Positions 63,353 through 64,000 of a stretch of DNA of 64,000 nt are shown one piece after another. This stretch comes from Xanthomonas translucens pv. cerealis (GTDB lineage: Bacteria; Pseudomonadota; Gammaproteobacteria; Xanthomonadales; Xanthomonadaceae): positions 3,348,001 through 3,412,000 of the forward strand of contig NZ_CP038228.1 in the NCBI RefSeq assembly GCF_006838285.1. Direction: 5' to 3'. The position numbers were made by a program, and so were the translations under genes. Every line of letters begins with the position of its first letter. The stretch's first letter is position 1. The notes beneath the pieces are model-generated. The model searched no databases, was not told the origin of the DNA, and saw only the letters and a program-made list of their open reading frames with translations.

Positions 63353-64000
63353 TCAAACCCCAACCGGATTAGCCTTCTCCGCATCAATCTTGTACTGCTT
63401 GATCGCCCGAGCCACATCCTTCCCGGTCATCTTGCCATCCTTCGCCAGCGCCGCAATCGCGGCATGCGCGATGTAGTACCGGTCCACTTCGAAGAAGCGG
63501 CGCAGGTTCGCACGCGTATCCGAGCGGCCGAAGCCATCGGTACCCAGCACGGTGTAATGCGTCGGCACAAACGCGCGGATCTGGTCAGCAAAGGCCCGCA
63601 CATAGTCCGTTGCCGCAATCACCGGGCCCTGGCGGCCTTCCAGCAGCTGGGTGACGTACGGTTTGCGCTGCTCGCCTTCCGGATGCAGGCGGTTCCAGCG
63701 CTCGGCGTCGAAGCCGTCGCGGCGCAGTTCGTTGAAGCTGGGGCAGGACCAGATGTCGGCGGTGACGCCGAAGTCCTTGTCCAGCAGCTCCGCCGCGGCG
63801 ATGGCTTCGCGCAGGATGGTGCCCGAGCCGAGCAGCTGCACGCGCAGTTCGCCCTTCTTGGGCTTGCCGGCGTCGGTCAGCAGGTACATGCCCTTGATGA
63901 TGCCTTCTTCTGCACCGGCCGGCATTTCCGGGTGGGTGTAGTTTTCGTTCATCAGGGTGATGTAGTAGTACTCGTCCACCTGCTCTTGCATCATCCGCTT
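63353..64000 (-). CDS. aceE: Pyruvate dehydrogenase E1 component, C-terminal part
   Basis: The 215 C-terminal residues, continuing past the right edge. The sequence (DEYYYITLMNENYTHP, GSGTILREAIAAAELL, DFGVTADIWSCPSFNELRRDG, YVTQLLEGRQGPVIAATDYVRAFADQIRAFV, LGTDGFGRSDTRANLRRFFEVD) is the C-terminal transketolase-like domain of homodimeric E1. The enzyme decarboxylates pyruvate with thiamine diphosphate and passes the acetyl group to E2 (aceF). Codon use and GC content are those of the core genome, in contrast to the genes just downstream. Confidence 0.95.
   Translation of the reverse strand, partial: KRMMQEQVDEYYYITLMNENYTHPEMPAGAEEGIIKGMYLLTDAGKPKKGELRVQLLGSGTILREAIAAAELLDKDFGVTADIWSCPSFNELRRDGFDAERWNRLHPEGEQRKPYVTQLLEGRQGPVIAATDYVRAFADQIRAFVPTHYTVLGTDGFGRSDTRANLRRFFEVDRYYIAHAAIAALAKDGKMTGKDVARAIKQYKIDAEKANPVGV

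Overview
The window is GC-rich chromosomal DNA of a Xanthomonas-type gammaproteobacterium (Lysobacteraceae). The evidence is the closeness of several products to Xanthomonas proteins: a GH5/CBM2 endoglucanase of the EngXCA type, a GH30 subfamily 8 glucuronoxylanase, an XAC0095-like small protein, and dispersed REP-like repeats built on 'GGGAGCGACTTCAGTCGCGAC'. Species cannot be fixed from the sequence alone.

Positions 1-41,800 are mostly ordinary chromosome. They begin with the end of a surface-polysaccharide locus (partial gene, rffA-type aminotransferase, beta-propeller glycosidase-like protein). Then come a siderophore-type TonB receptor behind a Fur-box-like site, a LytTR response regulator with its LytS-like kinase, a metal-dependent cyclase, and a three-gene operon carrying two tandem AroQ-like proteins that lack catalytic residues. 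Next are an amino-acid permease flanked by two 66-bp direct repeats, endoglucanase EngXCA, an M16 peptidase, periplasmic trehalase, a lytic transglycosylase, cyclohexadienyl dehydratase PheC, CorA, CycA, a DMT transporter, a LysR/quinone reductase divergent pair, a GH42 beta-galactosidase and XynC. The region also holds several decayed genes: an AraC regulator, two different HipA remnants and an NHL-repeat fragment.

Positions 41,800-56,150 form a type VI secretion (T6SS) accessory island, entirely on the minus strand and bordered on the left by a frameshifted IS1595-family element. Module A is VgrG, a DUF2169 adaptor, a lipase effector with PAAR-like N-terminus, an ankyrin lipoprotein (likely its immunity), a Tde1-like Ntox15 DNase effector, and two tandem Tdi1-type immunity genes. 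Module B, upstream, is PAAR, DUF4123 chaperone, small co-chaperone, Tox-REase-5 nuclease and Imm52 immunity, the same order as the tseT/tsiT locus of Pseudomonas aeruginosa. An XAC0095-like gene with a long structured leader stands at the right border.

Positions 56,400-63,330 are a lower-GC defence island inserted downstream of aceE. It holds a Septu-like ATPase/HNH pair, a solitary HicB-like antitoxin, an inverted-repeat-bounded element, and a complete DRT3-type antiphage system: two overlapping reverse transcriptases (Drt3a, Drt3b) followed by a structured non-coding region. That region carries a CACACACACA tract in a hairpin that ends in a T-run. This is the most interesting part of the window: the tract is a good candidate for the templating segment of the system's ncRNA. 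The window ends in the 3' part of aceE (pyruvate dehydrogenase E1).
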